Below are positions 45,935-58,101 of a stretch of 64,000 nt of DNA, one piece after another (within the stretch, counting starts at the first letter, position 1; each line of letters opens with the position of its first letter). Under the pieces are notes generated by a model. It made no database searches. It had not been told where the DNA came from and saw only the letters and a list, made by a program, of their open reading frames with translations. Both the position numbers and the translations under genes were made by a program. Origin of the DNA: Maioricimonas rarisocia (GTDB lineage Bacteria > Planctomycetota > Planctomycetia > Planctomycetales > Planctomycetaceae); NCBI RefSeq assembly GCF_007747795.1, contig NZ_CP036275.1, forward strand, positions 682,001-746,000, read 5' to 3'.

Positions 45935-45959
45935 CTTTCTGCCACGTACGTGCAGAAAG
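45935..45959 (+). promoter_or_regulatory. palindrome at the start of the atp transcript
   Basis: CTTTCTGC ... GCAGAAAG, a perfect 8-bp inverted repeat around a 9-nt centre that is itself nearly palindromic (ACGTACGT). It follows the promoter at the expected transcription start, so it could be an operator or form a 5' UTR hairpin. A strong AAGGGGAG ribosome binding site follows at 45970-45977. Confidence 0.5.
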
Positions 45960-45986
45960 GCTTCCCGTCAAGGGGAGTTTGAGTCG

Positions 45987-46256
45987 ATGACAGGTTTGTC
46001 ATTTGCCTGCCTGGGGCAATTCGTGCCACCTTCCCGGTCAAAGCGTCCGTCTTCGATGGCGGCCGGCATGTACTGGGCGGCCCGTGTCTCGTCGATTGCG
46101 ATGACGATGGCGGTGCCACCGGCATTGGGGTTCTGGGCGGATCATCACTGGGGGACGGCTCCCTGGCTGGTGGTTGTGGGTGCCTGTCTCGGGTTCGTTG
46201 TGGCGATGCTGGAGATTTTCAAGCTGGCCTCGCCGCAGCGCAGTGACTCGGAATAG
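45987..46256 (+). CDS. AtpZ/AtpI-like protein, first gene of the ATP synthase operon
   Basis: An 89-residue protein with two membrane helices (VSSIAMTMAVPPALGFWAD and APWLVVVGACLGFVVAMLEI) linked by the HHWGTAPW loop typical of AtpZ/AtpI. In other bacteria these helpers aid c-ring assembly or Mg2+ and are found at the start of atp operons. The ATG at 45987 follows AAGGGGAG; the ATG 23 codons later (MAAGMYW) is a second option. The next gene begins 6 bp downstream. Confidence 0.85.
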   Translation: MTGLSFACLGQFVPPSRSKRPSSMAAGMYWAARVSSIAMTMAVPPALGFWADHHWGTAPWLVVVGACLGFVVAMLEIFKLASPQRSDSE

Positions 46257-46262
46257 ACGGCA

Positions 46263-46658
46263 ATGCGACGCGTGTGGGTTGCCCAGGGGCGTCTGGTTGC
46301 CGTAGTGGGGGCTGTCTGGCTGGCCGTTTGTGGTCCGGCCTGGTGGCTGGCCGGCTGGGCCGGGGTGGAAGGGTCGCTCTATGCGGCTCTGGTCTGTCTG
46401 GTTCCCGGTCTGGTTGTCGTCTCTGTTGTGGAGCGGGTGGCACCAGAGTCGCGTGCGGTTGTCGGCCTTGTTGTCGGCCTCGTCCTGAGGCTGGGCGTGG
46501 CCGGTGTTGCCGCGATGGTGATCGCCTCGAGGCGGGACGACCTCCGCCTGGCGGAGTTTTTCGGGTGGCTGGTGATGTTTTACCTGGTTGCCCTGGCGGC
46601 GGAGACGTCGCTGGTGTTGTCGGACGGAGTGCCGGGACGGTCCCGGGGTTCCCGTTGA
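46263..46658 (+). CDS. ATP synthase subunit I (AtpR/AtpI-like) membrane protein
   Basis: A 131-residue protein with four hydrophobic stretches (RLVAVVGAVWLAVCGPAWWL, AALVCLVPGLVVVSVV, GLVLRLGVAGVAAMVIA, GWLVMFYLVALAAETSLVL) and short loops. Position and size fit a subunit-I-type protein between AtpZ and subunit a, as in other atp operons. Sequence identity to the family cannot be judged by eye. It ends 28 bp before atpB. Confidence 0.75.
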   Translation: MRRVWVAQGRLVAVVGAVWLAVCGPAWWLAGWAGVEGSLYAALVCLVPGLVVVSVVERVAPESRAVVGLVVGLVLRLGVAGVAAMVIASRRDDLRLAEFFGWLVMFYLVALAAETSLVLSDGVPGRSRGSR

Positions 46659-46686
46659 CAAAACTGTTGCGTGATGGACGCTGGCT

Positions 46687-47628
46687 GTGATTCTGGCAAG
46701 CGGAACCTTTCACCACGTCTACGATTTCGACCGGTTCGAGCTGCCGTTCCATGGTGAACTGGTGCTCCCGTCGCTGTTCGGGCTGCAGATCACCAAGTTC
46801 ATGATCCTGCAGGTGATCGCGGCGCTGCTGGTCTTCTGGATCTTCCGCGGTCTCTCGCGGCGGGTTCGCGGAGGCAGCACGGTCTCGGGGCTGTGGTGGA
46901 ACTTCTGGGAAATGCTCGCCCTGTATATCCGTGACGAGGTCGTGCGGCCGATTATTGGCGATCCGCACGAGCATGATCACGGGCACGACGACGGGCATCA
47001 CCATGGCGGAAACCCGCTGGGGACCGAGCATCAGCATTCGCTGAAAGAGGCTCCCTACGTCGAGGCGACCGGCAAGTCGTCGCATTCGCTGACGGGCGGG
47101 CATCCGGCGGACAAGTATCTGCCGTTCGTCTGGTCCAGCTTCTTCTACATCCTGATCTGCAACCTGATCGGCGCAGTCCCGTGGATGGGCTCGGCGACGG
47201 GTGATCTGAATGTGACTGTCGCCCTCGCGCTGACCGCGTTTGGTGCGACGTTCATCTACGGGGCCCAGCAGCACGGGGCCGGCGGCTTCTGGCTGGCACT
47301 GGTGCCGTCAATCGATGCCCCCGGCGCGCTCAAGGTGGCCCTGATCCCGATGATGTTCGTCATCGAGGTCGTGGGGCTGTTCATCAAGCACGGCGTGCTG
47401 GCCATTCGACTTTTTGCAAACATCATGGGCGGGCATACGGTGCTGGGAGTGATCCTGGCGTTTATCGCGAGTACGGCGAACCACGGCGTGTGGTGGGTGG
47501 TGGCCCCCGCCAGTATTGCCGGCCAGATCGGTGTCGGTCTGCTGGAACTGCTGGTGGCTTTCATTCAGGCGTACGTGTTCGCGTTTCTGTCGACCATTTT
47601 CATCGGAATGTCGCTGCACGAGCACTGA
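46687..47628 (+). CDS. atpB: F-type ATP synthase subunit a
   Basis: A 313-residue F0 stator subunit that carries the proton half-channels. The start is GTG at 46687. The essential arginine lies in IRLFANIMGGHTVLG; LLELLVAFIQAYVFAFLSTIFIG ends the protein. At residues 92-118, after the first membrane helix, there is a His/Asp-rich insert (HEHDHGHDDGHHHGG, then EHQH) that is not in typical subunit a; it occupies the loop before helix 2. See findings. Confidence 0.95.
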   Translation: MILASGTFHHVYDFDRFELPFHGELVLPSLFGLQITKFMILQVIAALLVFWIFRGLSRRVRGGSTVSGLWWNFWEMLALYIRDEVVRPIIGDPHEHDHGHDDGHHHGGNPLGTEHQHSLKEAPYVEATGKSSHSLTGGHPADKYLPFVWSSFFYILICNLIGAVPWMGSATGDLNVTVALALTAFGATFIYGAQQHGAGGFWLALVPSIDAPGALKVALIPMMFVIEVVGLFIKHGVLAIRLFANIMGGHTVLGVILAFIASTANHGVWWVVAPASIAGQIGVGLLELLVAFIQAYVFAFLSTIFIGMSLHEH

Positions 47629-47720
47629 TGTGGTGTCCCGGCGGTGGCATGTGATGTCGAATCTGCGAGCGGATTCAACGTTCAGGCGAAACAAGAAGCT
47701 CAGACGAGGAGGTGCGTAAG

Positions 47721-48023
47721 GTGGCTCGGATTCTTCAACTCTGCATGGTTGTTGCTGCTGTTCTGCTGGTGATCGCGACCCCGGCCATGGCTCAGGATGG
47801 CGCGGAAGCCCTCATCACGTTCTCACCGTCCTTCGGTGCCGCGATCATTATTCTCGGTGCCGGGTTCGGTATCGCCCGCATCGGTGCGGCGGCGGTCGAG
47901 AGCATGGCCCGTCAGCCGGAAGCGGCCGGCGACATCCGCGGCGGTATGGTTCTCGCCGCAGCCCTGATCGAAGGTGCGACCTTCTTCGCACTGATCGTCT
48001 GCATCATCGCGATCTTCAGCTGA
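47721..48023 (+). CDS. atpE: F-type ATP synthase subunit c
   Basis: 100 residues. I chose GTG at 47721 because AGGAGG lies 8 nt upstream; the GTG at 47712 overlaps it. The N-terminus has a 24-residue signal-like extension (LQLCMVVAAVLLVIATPAMAQ) before the usual two-helix hairpin: GAAIIILGAGFGIARIGAAA, polar loop ESMARQPEAAG, and AAALIEGATFFALIVCIIAIF, where the Glu is the proton-binding carboxylate. The signal-peptide-like start is found in c subunits of some planctomycetes and similar bacteria and is probably removed. Confidence 0.93.
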   Translation: MARILQLCMVVAAVLLVIATPAMAQDGAEALITFSPSFGAAIIILGAGFGIARIGAAAVESMARQPEAAGDIRGGMVLAAALIEGATFFALIVCIIAIFS

Positions 48024-48084
48024 GTCGGACTGTCGCGTAAGGCAGTACGGCAGCTTGTGGCCTGAGGAGTGGAGAGCCAGACGC

Positions 48085-48783
48085 ATGCGGCTCGCGATTC
48101 GTCCCGAAATCCTGTTTCTGACAGTGGCGTGTGCCTGGCTGGGCCTGGTCCAGTCGGGGTTCGCTGCCGATGAAGGTGCTGCGTCCGCAGAAGCGGATCA
48201 TGTTCTCCCTGAGGCGGACGAGATCCTCGATCACGATGCGGACGGGCACGGGCACGAAGCCGCACATGGCGAAGGCGGCGGAGCTCACCACGACGAACCC
48301 CACGATGTCGACGGTGATGGTGTGGTCGATGACCTCAACCAGCCGCCGTTGTCGATCAAGCTGCCGCGACTGGCGTTTGCACTAATCGTTTTCGTGTCGT
48401 TCGTGCTGCTGATGAAGAAGTTCGCGTGGCAACCGCTCATTGAAGGTTTCAATGAGCGCGAAGGTCGCGTGAATCGTGCGTACGCAGCAGCCGAAGAGGC
48501 GCGGCTTCAGGCTGCGTCCCTCCGGGACGAGCACGACGCGAAGGTGCAGGCCGTACAGGACGAAGTTCGCGAGATCGTCACTGCAGCCCGGCGTGAAGCA
48601 GAAGCCGAAAAGCAACGCATCGTTGCCGAGGCCGAAGCGGAAGCGGCGAAGCTGCGGGCCGAGGCTCTGGCGGACATTGAACAGGCCCGGCAACAGGCGA
48701 TGGCGTCGCTCGATGCCCGCGTTGACGAGTACGTGGGAATGGCGACCGAGCATGTGGCCGGACGGCGGGTGACGTTGAACTGA
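48085..48783 (+). CDS. atpF: F-type ATP synthase subunit b
   Basis: 232 residues from the ATG at 48085 (GGAGAG 8 nt upstream; an earlier in-frame start at 48055 is less likely). It starts with a signal-like segment (FLTVACAWLGLVQSGFA), then an acidic, His-rich region (residues about 37-85) including HGHEAAHGEGGGAHHDEPHD and DVDGDGVVDD, an EF-hand-like pattern. The b helix (ALIVFVSFVLLMKKFAW) and long coiled coil follow. The stop overlaps the next ATG (TGATG). Confidence 0.9.
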   Translation: MRLAIRPEILFLTVACAWLGLVQSGFAADEGAASAEADHVLPEADEILDHDADGHGHEAAHGEGGGAHHDEPHDVDGDGVVDDLNQPPLSIKLPRLAFALIVFVSFVLLMKKFAWQPLIEGFNEREGRVNRAYAAAEEARLQAASLRDEHDAKVQAVQDEVREIVTAARREAEAEKQRIVAEAEAEAAKLRAEALADIEQARQQAMASLDARVDEYVGMATEHVAGRRVTLN

Positions 48784-49403
48784 TGCGTGGAGTGACTCCA
48801 ATGCGTACCGGACGGGGATGGCTGAGAGGGACGATCGCGGCAGCCGCATTGGCGGTCGTGCAGCAGTCCGTCTGCCTCGCCGCAGAGGCCGCCGGCGAGT
48901 CGCCGACGTTCTTCGGCGTGGCACGTGATGACACGGCCTTCTGGTCGCTGGTCACGTTCGTGCTGTTCCTCCTGGTCCTGAAGAAGCTGGGCTGGTCACC
49001 GTTTGTTTCGGCAATGTCCGAACGCGAGCGGAAGGAAGCCGAGCTGATCGCTGCAGCGGAGGCGGCCAACCGCGAGTCCCAGGAACTGCTCAACGAGCAG
49101 CAGGGACGGATGGAGGCTCTGGACGAAACCCTGCGGGAAGTCCGGGCCGAAGCCCAGCGGGATGCCGATCACACACGCAAGAGCATCCGCGAGACCGCCC
49201 GCAGCGAGTCGGAAGCGTTGAATCGTCGTTCGCGACTGGAAATCGAGCGGTCCCGGGACCAGGCTCTGAATGATCTGTTCGAGAGGCTTGCCGACAAGGT
49301 CGTCGAGCGGACCGAGCAGACGCTTCGTGCGGGGTTGGGGCCGTCGGAACAGGAGCAGCTCGTCGATCAGGCCGTCACGGATTTCGTGGCCAGCCGCGGA
49401 TAG
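48783..49403 (+). CDS. F-type ATP synthase subunit b' (second b)
   Basis: A 206-residue second b-type subunit directly after atpF. It also has a signal-like N-terminus (TIAAAALAVVQQSVCLAAE), one membrane helix (FWSLVTFVLFLLVLKKLGW), then a long charged coiled coil (ERERKEAELIAAAEAANRE). A pair of b subunits is usual in phototrophs and planctomycetes; here the two form a heterodimeric stator stalk. The ATG at 48801 is a second possible start. Confidence 0.9.
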   Translation: MRGVTPMRTGRGWLRGTIAAAALAVVQQSVCLAAEAAGESPTFFGVARDDTAFWSLVTFVLFLLVLKKLGWSPFVSAMSERERKEAELIAAAEAANRESQELLNEQQGRMEALDETLREVRAEAQRDADHTRKSIRETARSESEALNRRSRLEIERSRDQALNDLFERLADKVVERTEQTLRAGLGPSEQEQLVDQAVTDFVASRG

Positions 49404-49476
49404 AGGCCGAAACGAACCATTCCCTCCGGCAGGCAGATTGCCCACTGGACCTGTTGATCGAGACCGGACGGATTGC

Positions 49477-51619
<2,143 letters not shown>

Positions 51620-51730
51620 GGCAGCTGCCGGACACGAAGCGAGGGTCGCCTCGAAAGAGGCGGCCCCGTCGTGAAGCAGCCGAGATCAGTCGACGTATCG
51701 AATTTTCAGACCCTGGATTCGTAATCTCCC

Positions 51731-52609
51731 ATGGCTAACGTCCGAGCCCTCGTCAAACGCCGCAAGGCGGTCCGCAACATCCGCAAGATCACGCGGACGA
51801 TGGAGCTGATCGCGACCGCCCGCTTCAAGAAGGCGATGGACCGGGCGACCGAGGCGGCGGCGTATACCCGCAAGATCAACGAAATCGTTGCCGACCTGGC
51901 CCAGGCCGACCTCTCCTTCAGCCATCCGCTGCTCCAGAAACCGGCGGAAGAGAAGAAGGTCGCTCTGCTGGTTCTCACCTCGAACCGCGGACTGTGCGGC
52001 GGCTACAACGCCGGTGTCCTGCGGCAGGCGATGGGGCGGATCCGCGAGGTCAGGGAGGCGGGGCAGGAGCTGGACCTGCATGTCTCGGGCAAACGTGGCC
52101 TGGCGTTCATGAAGTTCGAGCAGGTTCCCGTCGATCACGAGTACAGCGAATTCGAAGACCGGCCCGCTTTCGACGCCGTCAACGCGATCGCCAGCAACTT
52201 CGTCAGGCAGTTCATCGACGGCGACCTGCACCGGCTCGACGTGGCCTATCAGCAGTTCCAGAGTTCCGCCCGGCAGAAACCCGTCGTCGAGACGCTGCTG
52301 CCGATCGGCGATCTGGCCAGCGGTGAAGGACAGGCGAGCGGAGCCGGCAACGTCGATTACGAGTTTCTACCCAGTGCCGAGGAGATTCTGGAAGAGATCG
52401 TGCCGGCCGCCTTCAAGGCCCGGTTCTTCAAGTGCTTTCTGGACGCGGCCGTCGGCGAGCAGATTGCCCGGATGGTGGCGATGAAGTCGGCGACGGAGAA
52501 TGCCGACGAGATGATCCGGGACATTTCGCAGGAGTACAACCGGGCCCGTCAGACGCAGATTACCAGCGAACTGGCCGAGATCATCGGAGGTGCCGCGGCA
52601 CTTGAATAG
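51731..52609 (+). CDS. atpG: F-type ATP synthase subunit gamma
   Basis: A 292-residue rotor shaft of F1. The N-terminal helix ALVKRRKAVRNIRKITRTME and the C-terminal helix ENADEMIRDISQEYNRARQTQITSELAEIIGG form the rotating coiled coil, with the conserved TSNRGLCGGYN loop between them. No defects. It is followed, before atpD, by a 489-bp insert holding a four-helix-bundle gene, rather than by the usual few bases. Confidence 0.96.
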   Translation: MANVRALVKRRKAVRNIRKITRTMELIATARFKKAMDRATEAAAYTRKINEIVADLAQADLSFSHPLLQKPAEEKKVALLVLTSNRGLCGGYNAGVLRQAMGRIREVREAGQELDLHVSGKRGLAFMKFEQVPVDHEYSEFEDRPAFDAVNAIASNFVRQFIDGDLHRLDVAYQQFQSSARQKPVVETLLPIGDLASGEGQASGAGNVDYEFLPSAEEILEEIVPAAFKARFFKCFLDAAVGEQIARMVAMKSATENADEMIRDISQEYNRARQTQITSELAEIIGGAAALE

Positions 52610-52621
52610 TTGGTAGTGGGT

Positions 52622-52644
52622 AGGAGTTAGGAGTTAGGAGTTAG
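52622..52644. repeat. left heptad array flanking the four-helix-bundle gene
   Basis: Three perfect copies of AGGAGTT followed by AG (52622, 52629, 52636), 12 bp after the atpG stop. A matching inverted array lies at 53051-53073. On the plus strand this reads as the typical TAGGAGT motif often seen beside S23-type genes. Confidence 0.8.
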
Positions 52645-52679
52645 CACGCAGGACATTGAGGCGGCTGGGGGGCCAGGCC

Positions 52680-54553
<1,874 letters not shown>

Positions 54554-54660
54554 CGTGCCGATCAGGTAGCGGGAAGCCGGCAGTTGTGGCCGGCCCCCGC
54601 GTCTGGTGCAGCGTCCGCGTCCGGCTCCGATGAACCGGCTCTGTTGACTGGTGATTTTCA

Positions 54661-55068
54661 ATGATTGCAGCCACCGAACTTCGACTCGTTCTCGTGACTC
54701 CCGAGACCACTCTCTTCGATGAGTCGGTCCGGTCGGTGACGTTCCCGCTCTTCGACGGCCAGATGGGCGTTCTGCCGGGGCATACGCCCATGGTCGGACG
54801 CCTCGGTGCGGGCGAGCTGAAGTTCGAAGGGAGTGGTGGTTCGGGCAGCTACTTCATCGACGGCGGCTTCGCGCAGATCAAAGGATCGGTGATCTCGATC
54901 CTGACGCATCGGGCCACTGGTGCCGAGGAGATCGACCTCGACGAAGCCGAGAAGAAGCTGGCAGACGTCCAGCAGCAGATTCCGATCGGCGACGAGGCGA
55001 TCGAAACGAAGCTGGCCGAGCTCGACCGGGCCCGCCGCCTGCGGGATATCGGCCGTCGCCGCAAGTAA
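54661..55068 (+). CDS. atpC: F-type ATP synthase subunit epsilon
   Basis: A 135-residue rotor subunit. It has the epsilon beta-sandwich: LRLVLVTPETTLFDE, SVTFPLFDGQMGVLPGHTPM (the family's GxxGxLPGHxP block), FIDGGFAQIKGSVISIL and a C-terminal helical hairpin (DLDEAEKKLADVQQQIPIGD, then ETKLAELDRARRLRDI). Normal length. It is the last gene of the operon, 107 bp after atpD. Confidence 0.96.
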   Translation: MIAATELRLVLVTPETTLFDESVRSVTFPLFDGQMGVLPGHTPMVGRLGAGELKFEGSGGSGSYFIDGGFAQIKGSVISILTHRATGAEEIDLDEAEKKLADVQQQIPIGDEAIETKLAELDRARRLRDIGRRRK

Positions 55069-55293
55069 ATTGCTGTCCTGGTGGAGGTTCGGCACCGCAC
55101 GCGACGAGGCATGCCGACGCCGCATTGCGCGAGAGAACCGCTGCAGCCGCGAAAACTGCTCAGATTCTGTGGTCTGCCTGACCGGACTGCGCCGAAGATA
55201 GAGGTGTGACCAGGTGTCCTGCCGGGGTGCGGATTGCGCTCCTGAAACGGCAGCGACCCGTTCCGGAGTCCTCACGGAAGTGGACCAGGCCTC

Positions 55294-56052
55294 ATGCCTC
55301 AGCCAGAATCTGCCGCCAAGGCCGGCTCGCCCGTCAATTCCGAATCGGCCAGTCAGCGCATGGACGTCGTCTGCTTTGTCGTCCGTCGCGGAAGAACGCG
55401 TCATCCCCAGCGACCCCTGACCGGCCAGCGCTTTCTGATCGGCTCAGGCAGCAACTGTCAGCTTCAGCTCGGCGGCACCGAGATCCCGATGCTGCACAGC
55501 GTTGTCGTTCGGGATGACGAAGGGCTCTGGATCGAAGCGCTGGTCCCGGCTCCCCAGCTGTCGATCAACGGCGTCAATACCCGTGCCGGGCGGATCGGTG
55601 TGGGAGATGTGATCGCCATCGGACCGTTCGAGTTCGGCATTCAGGTAGCCAGCGTCGTGGGAGATCCCCAGCGGGAGGAAACGCCCGAGGCGATGGAACC
55701 TCAGAAATCACCCGAAGAGATGTCGGCCGTGGAACTGGTCGATGCTGTCGGTCAGGATCTGGCCGAAATCAAGAAATGGGAAGAGGATCGGCGAAGTGCC
55801 GCCGCTGCATTGCGGGAAGCGGCCCTGCAGGCGGAGGGGCTGGATTCACAGCCGATCGAACCAGCTTCGATTCCCGTCGCTGCCGTCACGGCCGCACCTT
55901 CGGGGGCCGGCGGCCACTCCGACGTGTCACGGCGAGCCGCGGCTTTGCTGGCGGCTCAGCATGAGCTCGCCGAGATGCTGCAGAAACTTTCCGATCAGCT
56001 TCGGCAGCTCGACGATCCGCAGGAGGATCACGAACTGCGGGTCAGTGCGTGA
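55294..56052 (+). CDS. FHA domain protein
   Basis: A 252-residue protein. Residues about 20-120 form an FHA-like domain (RFLIGSGSNCQLQLGGTEIP then MLHSVVVRDDEGLWIEAL, close to the G-R/S-S-x-H phosphothreonine-binding pattern, here GSG...MLHS). The rest is an acidic, Ala/Glu-rich helical region (AEIKKWEEDRRSAAAALREA) ending in a coiled coil (LAAQHELAEMLQKLSDQLRQL). No kinase domain. It starts 225 bp after atpC and is not clearly coupled to it. Confidence 0.8.
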   Translation: MPQPESAAKAGSPVNSESASQRMDVVCFVVRRGRTRHPQRPLTGQRFLIGSGSNCQLQLGGTEIPMLHSVVVRDDEGLWIEALVPAPQLSINGVNTRAGRIGVGDVIAIGPFEFGIQVASVVGDPQREETPEAMEPQKSPEEMSAVELVDAVGQDLAEIKKWEEDRRSAAAALREAALQAEGLDSQPIEPASIPVAAVTAAPSGAGGHSDVSRRAAALLAAQHELAEMLQKLSDQLRQLDDPQEDHELRVSA

Positions 56053-56580
56053 CCGACCCGGGGCGTGGTGTGGTCGGCCTGACGGGTGAATCGTCGCGAC
56101 AACCTGCTTCTGCCGTCGTCAACGGGTGAGCTACAGGTGCGACCGGCACCGTCCGTCTCCCTGTCACATCCGGCAGTGGGACCGTGCGAGCCTGGTCGAA
56201 GATTGTCGTTCGGGGTCACGATGGTCTGGCGTCCGGTGCATCCTGTCCGATAGACAGGAATTGTGGTCGGGGCACACCCGGCGAGCCGTGACGGAATCCG
56301 CTTGACGGCGTGCTGCGCATGGTTAGACTCGGGAGTGAGTTCCGGTTGCAACGTTCAATCGGGACAGTCGAGTCGCCGCATTTCGCGCTCCATTTCCCAA
56401 TCGGCTTTCCAAAAGACTTGCACCGGCACCGTGTGAGAGGTTGAAGTCCGGGCACGTTGCGTACGAAACTGATTCAGAGAGTCGAAACAACATCTCCGGC
56501 GGTGTGTTGCGGATCGGATGGAACCGTGAGCCGCACGGTTCCCGCCGTGGGACGAGCTAAACGCAGCAGAAGGAAGTTCC
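56053..56580. other. 528-bp gap without a recognised gene
   Basis: No gene recognised on either strand: frames lack a ribosome binding site and coding character. Contains the hairpin at 56520-56542 close to the next gene. The rest holds nothing I can name. Confidence 0.4.
56520..56542. promoter_or_regulatory. perfect inverted repeat upstream of the coiled-coil gene
   Basis: GGAACCGTG ... CACGGTTCC, a perfect 9-bp inverted repeat with a 5-nt centre, ending 38 bp before the start codon at 56581. No T run follows. It may be an operator or a 5' UTR hairpin. Confidence 0.4.
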
Positions 56581-58101
56581 ATGGCCTCTTCGAACAAGCC
56601 GACCGCGGTCCATTTCACCCTGGTCTTCTCGGTGATGCTGTGTTTGATCCTGGGAGTCGTCGCGTACCTGTACGGTAAGGAATACAACACGCAGGTCGTG
56701 AAGACGAAGGAAGCACAGGACGCCGCGACGGCTGCAGACCAGGCGCTTGGCCGGCTGAATGCTGCCGTCGAAGAACTCAAGACTGTTCTTGGGTACAACT
56801 ACGAAGATCTCGGTCTGGCCGATCCGCCGCCCGCGAACACGGTGCTCGGCGAACTGAACAAGGATCTGCAGGCCCTCGGGCGTGATCTGCAGCAGTCGAC
56901 CGTCAAGGCGACCCTCGAGTCGCTGCGGACATCGCTTGATGCCGCCAACGACGAGATCGCCAGCCTCAAGTCGGACAAGCAGGCCGAAGAGGCCCGCATG
57001 CTGGCGCTGCGGTCGAACTACCAGAGCATGGTGGATCAGGCGGAAGGCTCGGCACGCGGTTCCGAGACGCAGCTGCAGCAGCTGATCTCGCAGCGTGACG
57101 AAATGCTCTCGCAGAAGGATGACGAGATCACGCAGTGGCGGAACGACTACCGCCGCGAGCAGGTCGAAAAGGAAACCATCCGCGACGACTTCGCCAAGTA
57201 TCGCCGCGAAACCGAAGAGAAGATGACGCGGCTGTCCAACCAGATCGACTTCCTGGGACGTCAGCTCGACGAAGTGACCAAGGTCAGCTTCGAGCGTCCC
57301 GATGGCGAGATCGTCCGCGTCAACAACACGACCGGCACGGTCTGGATCAGCCTGGGCCGGGCCGACAACCTGCGTGAGCAGGTGACCTTCAGTATCTACT
57401 CGAAGGACAACAACGGCTACGGTCGCGAGCAGGAAGACATCAAGGCGAAGATCGAAGTCACCCGCGTCTTCGGTCCCCACCTGAGCGAAGCCCGCATCCT
57501 CGAAGACGACCTGTATCGGCCCATCGTCGAAGGCGATCCCGTCTACTCGCCGCTCTGGTCGGCCGGCCGGCAGGAGTACTTCGCCTTCGTCGGATCGATC
57601 GATCTCGATGGCGATGGCCGCAGTGACCGCCAGGCGATGGAAGAGATCATCGCGAATGCCGGCGGCATGGTCGATCTGCAGGTGACGGACGAAGGGCTGC
57701 GGATTCCGGCGGATGCCCAGATCTCGGAACGGACGAAGTTCCTGGTCGTCGGCGACATTGCCGACCCGGCCGACTTCCCCGGGCGAGCAGAAGAAGCCGA
57801 GCAGGCCCGCCGTGTGATGGCCGAGCACAAATCGCTCATCGAAGAAGCCCGGCTGTACGGCGTACGGGTTGTCAGCCTCAACGACTTCCTGGCCTACATC
57901 GGCTACAAGCCGCAGCAGCGGCTCTTCCAGCCCGGTCAGGAGCGTCCGTACAACCTCCGCCAGGGGGCCCGCAGCACGGCAACGACCGAGCGTCCCGGAG
58001 CCGAGCGTTCCTCGTCCGGTATCACTTCGGAACTTTTCCGCCGTGGTCGCACCGGTCAGAAGGAATCGAGCGGACAGACCAGCGGTCGCTACGGCCAGTA
58101 A
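56581..58101 (+). CDS. membrane-anchored coiled-coil protein
   Basis: 506 residues: one N-terminal membrane helix (FTLVFSVMLCLILGVVAYLY, about 12-31), a long coiled coil (about 40-240, e.g. AEELKTVLG, ASLKSDKQAEEARMLALRS), then a beta-rich domain (RVNNTTGTVWISLGRADNLR, IYSKDNNGYGREQEDIKAKIEV) and a Gly/Ser/Thr-rich basic tail. It has an DLDGDGRSDRQA EF-hand-like segment near residue 340. A planctomycete-typical protein of unknown function; the layout recalls MreC-like or divisome-associated scaffolds but no family was recognised. A terminator follows. Confidence 0.8.
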   Translation: MASSNKPTAVHFTLVFSVMLCLILGVVAYLYGKEYNTQVVKTKEAQDAATAADQALGRLNAAVEELKTVLGYNYEDLGLADPPPANTVLGELNKDLQALGRDLQQSTVKATLESLRTSLDAANDEIASLKSDKQAEEARMLALRSNYQSMVDQAEGSARGSETQLQQLISQRDEMLSQKDDEITQWRNDYRREQVEKETIRDDFAKYRRETEEKMTRLSNQIDFLGRQLDEVTKVSFERPDGEIVRVNNTTGTVWISLGRADNLREQVTFSIYSKDNNGYGREQEDIKAKIEVTRVFGPHLSEARILEDDLYRPIVEGDPVYSPLWSAGRQEYFAFVGSIDLDGDGRSDRQAMEEIIANAGGMVDLQVTDEGLRIPADAQISERTKFLVVGDIADPADFPGRAEEAEQARRVMAEHKSLIEEARLYGVRVVSLNDFLAYIGYKPQQRLFQPGQERPYNLRQGARSTATTERPGAERSSSGITSELFRRGRTGQKESSGQTSGRYGQ

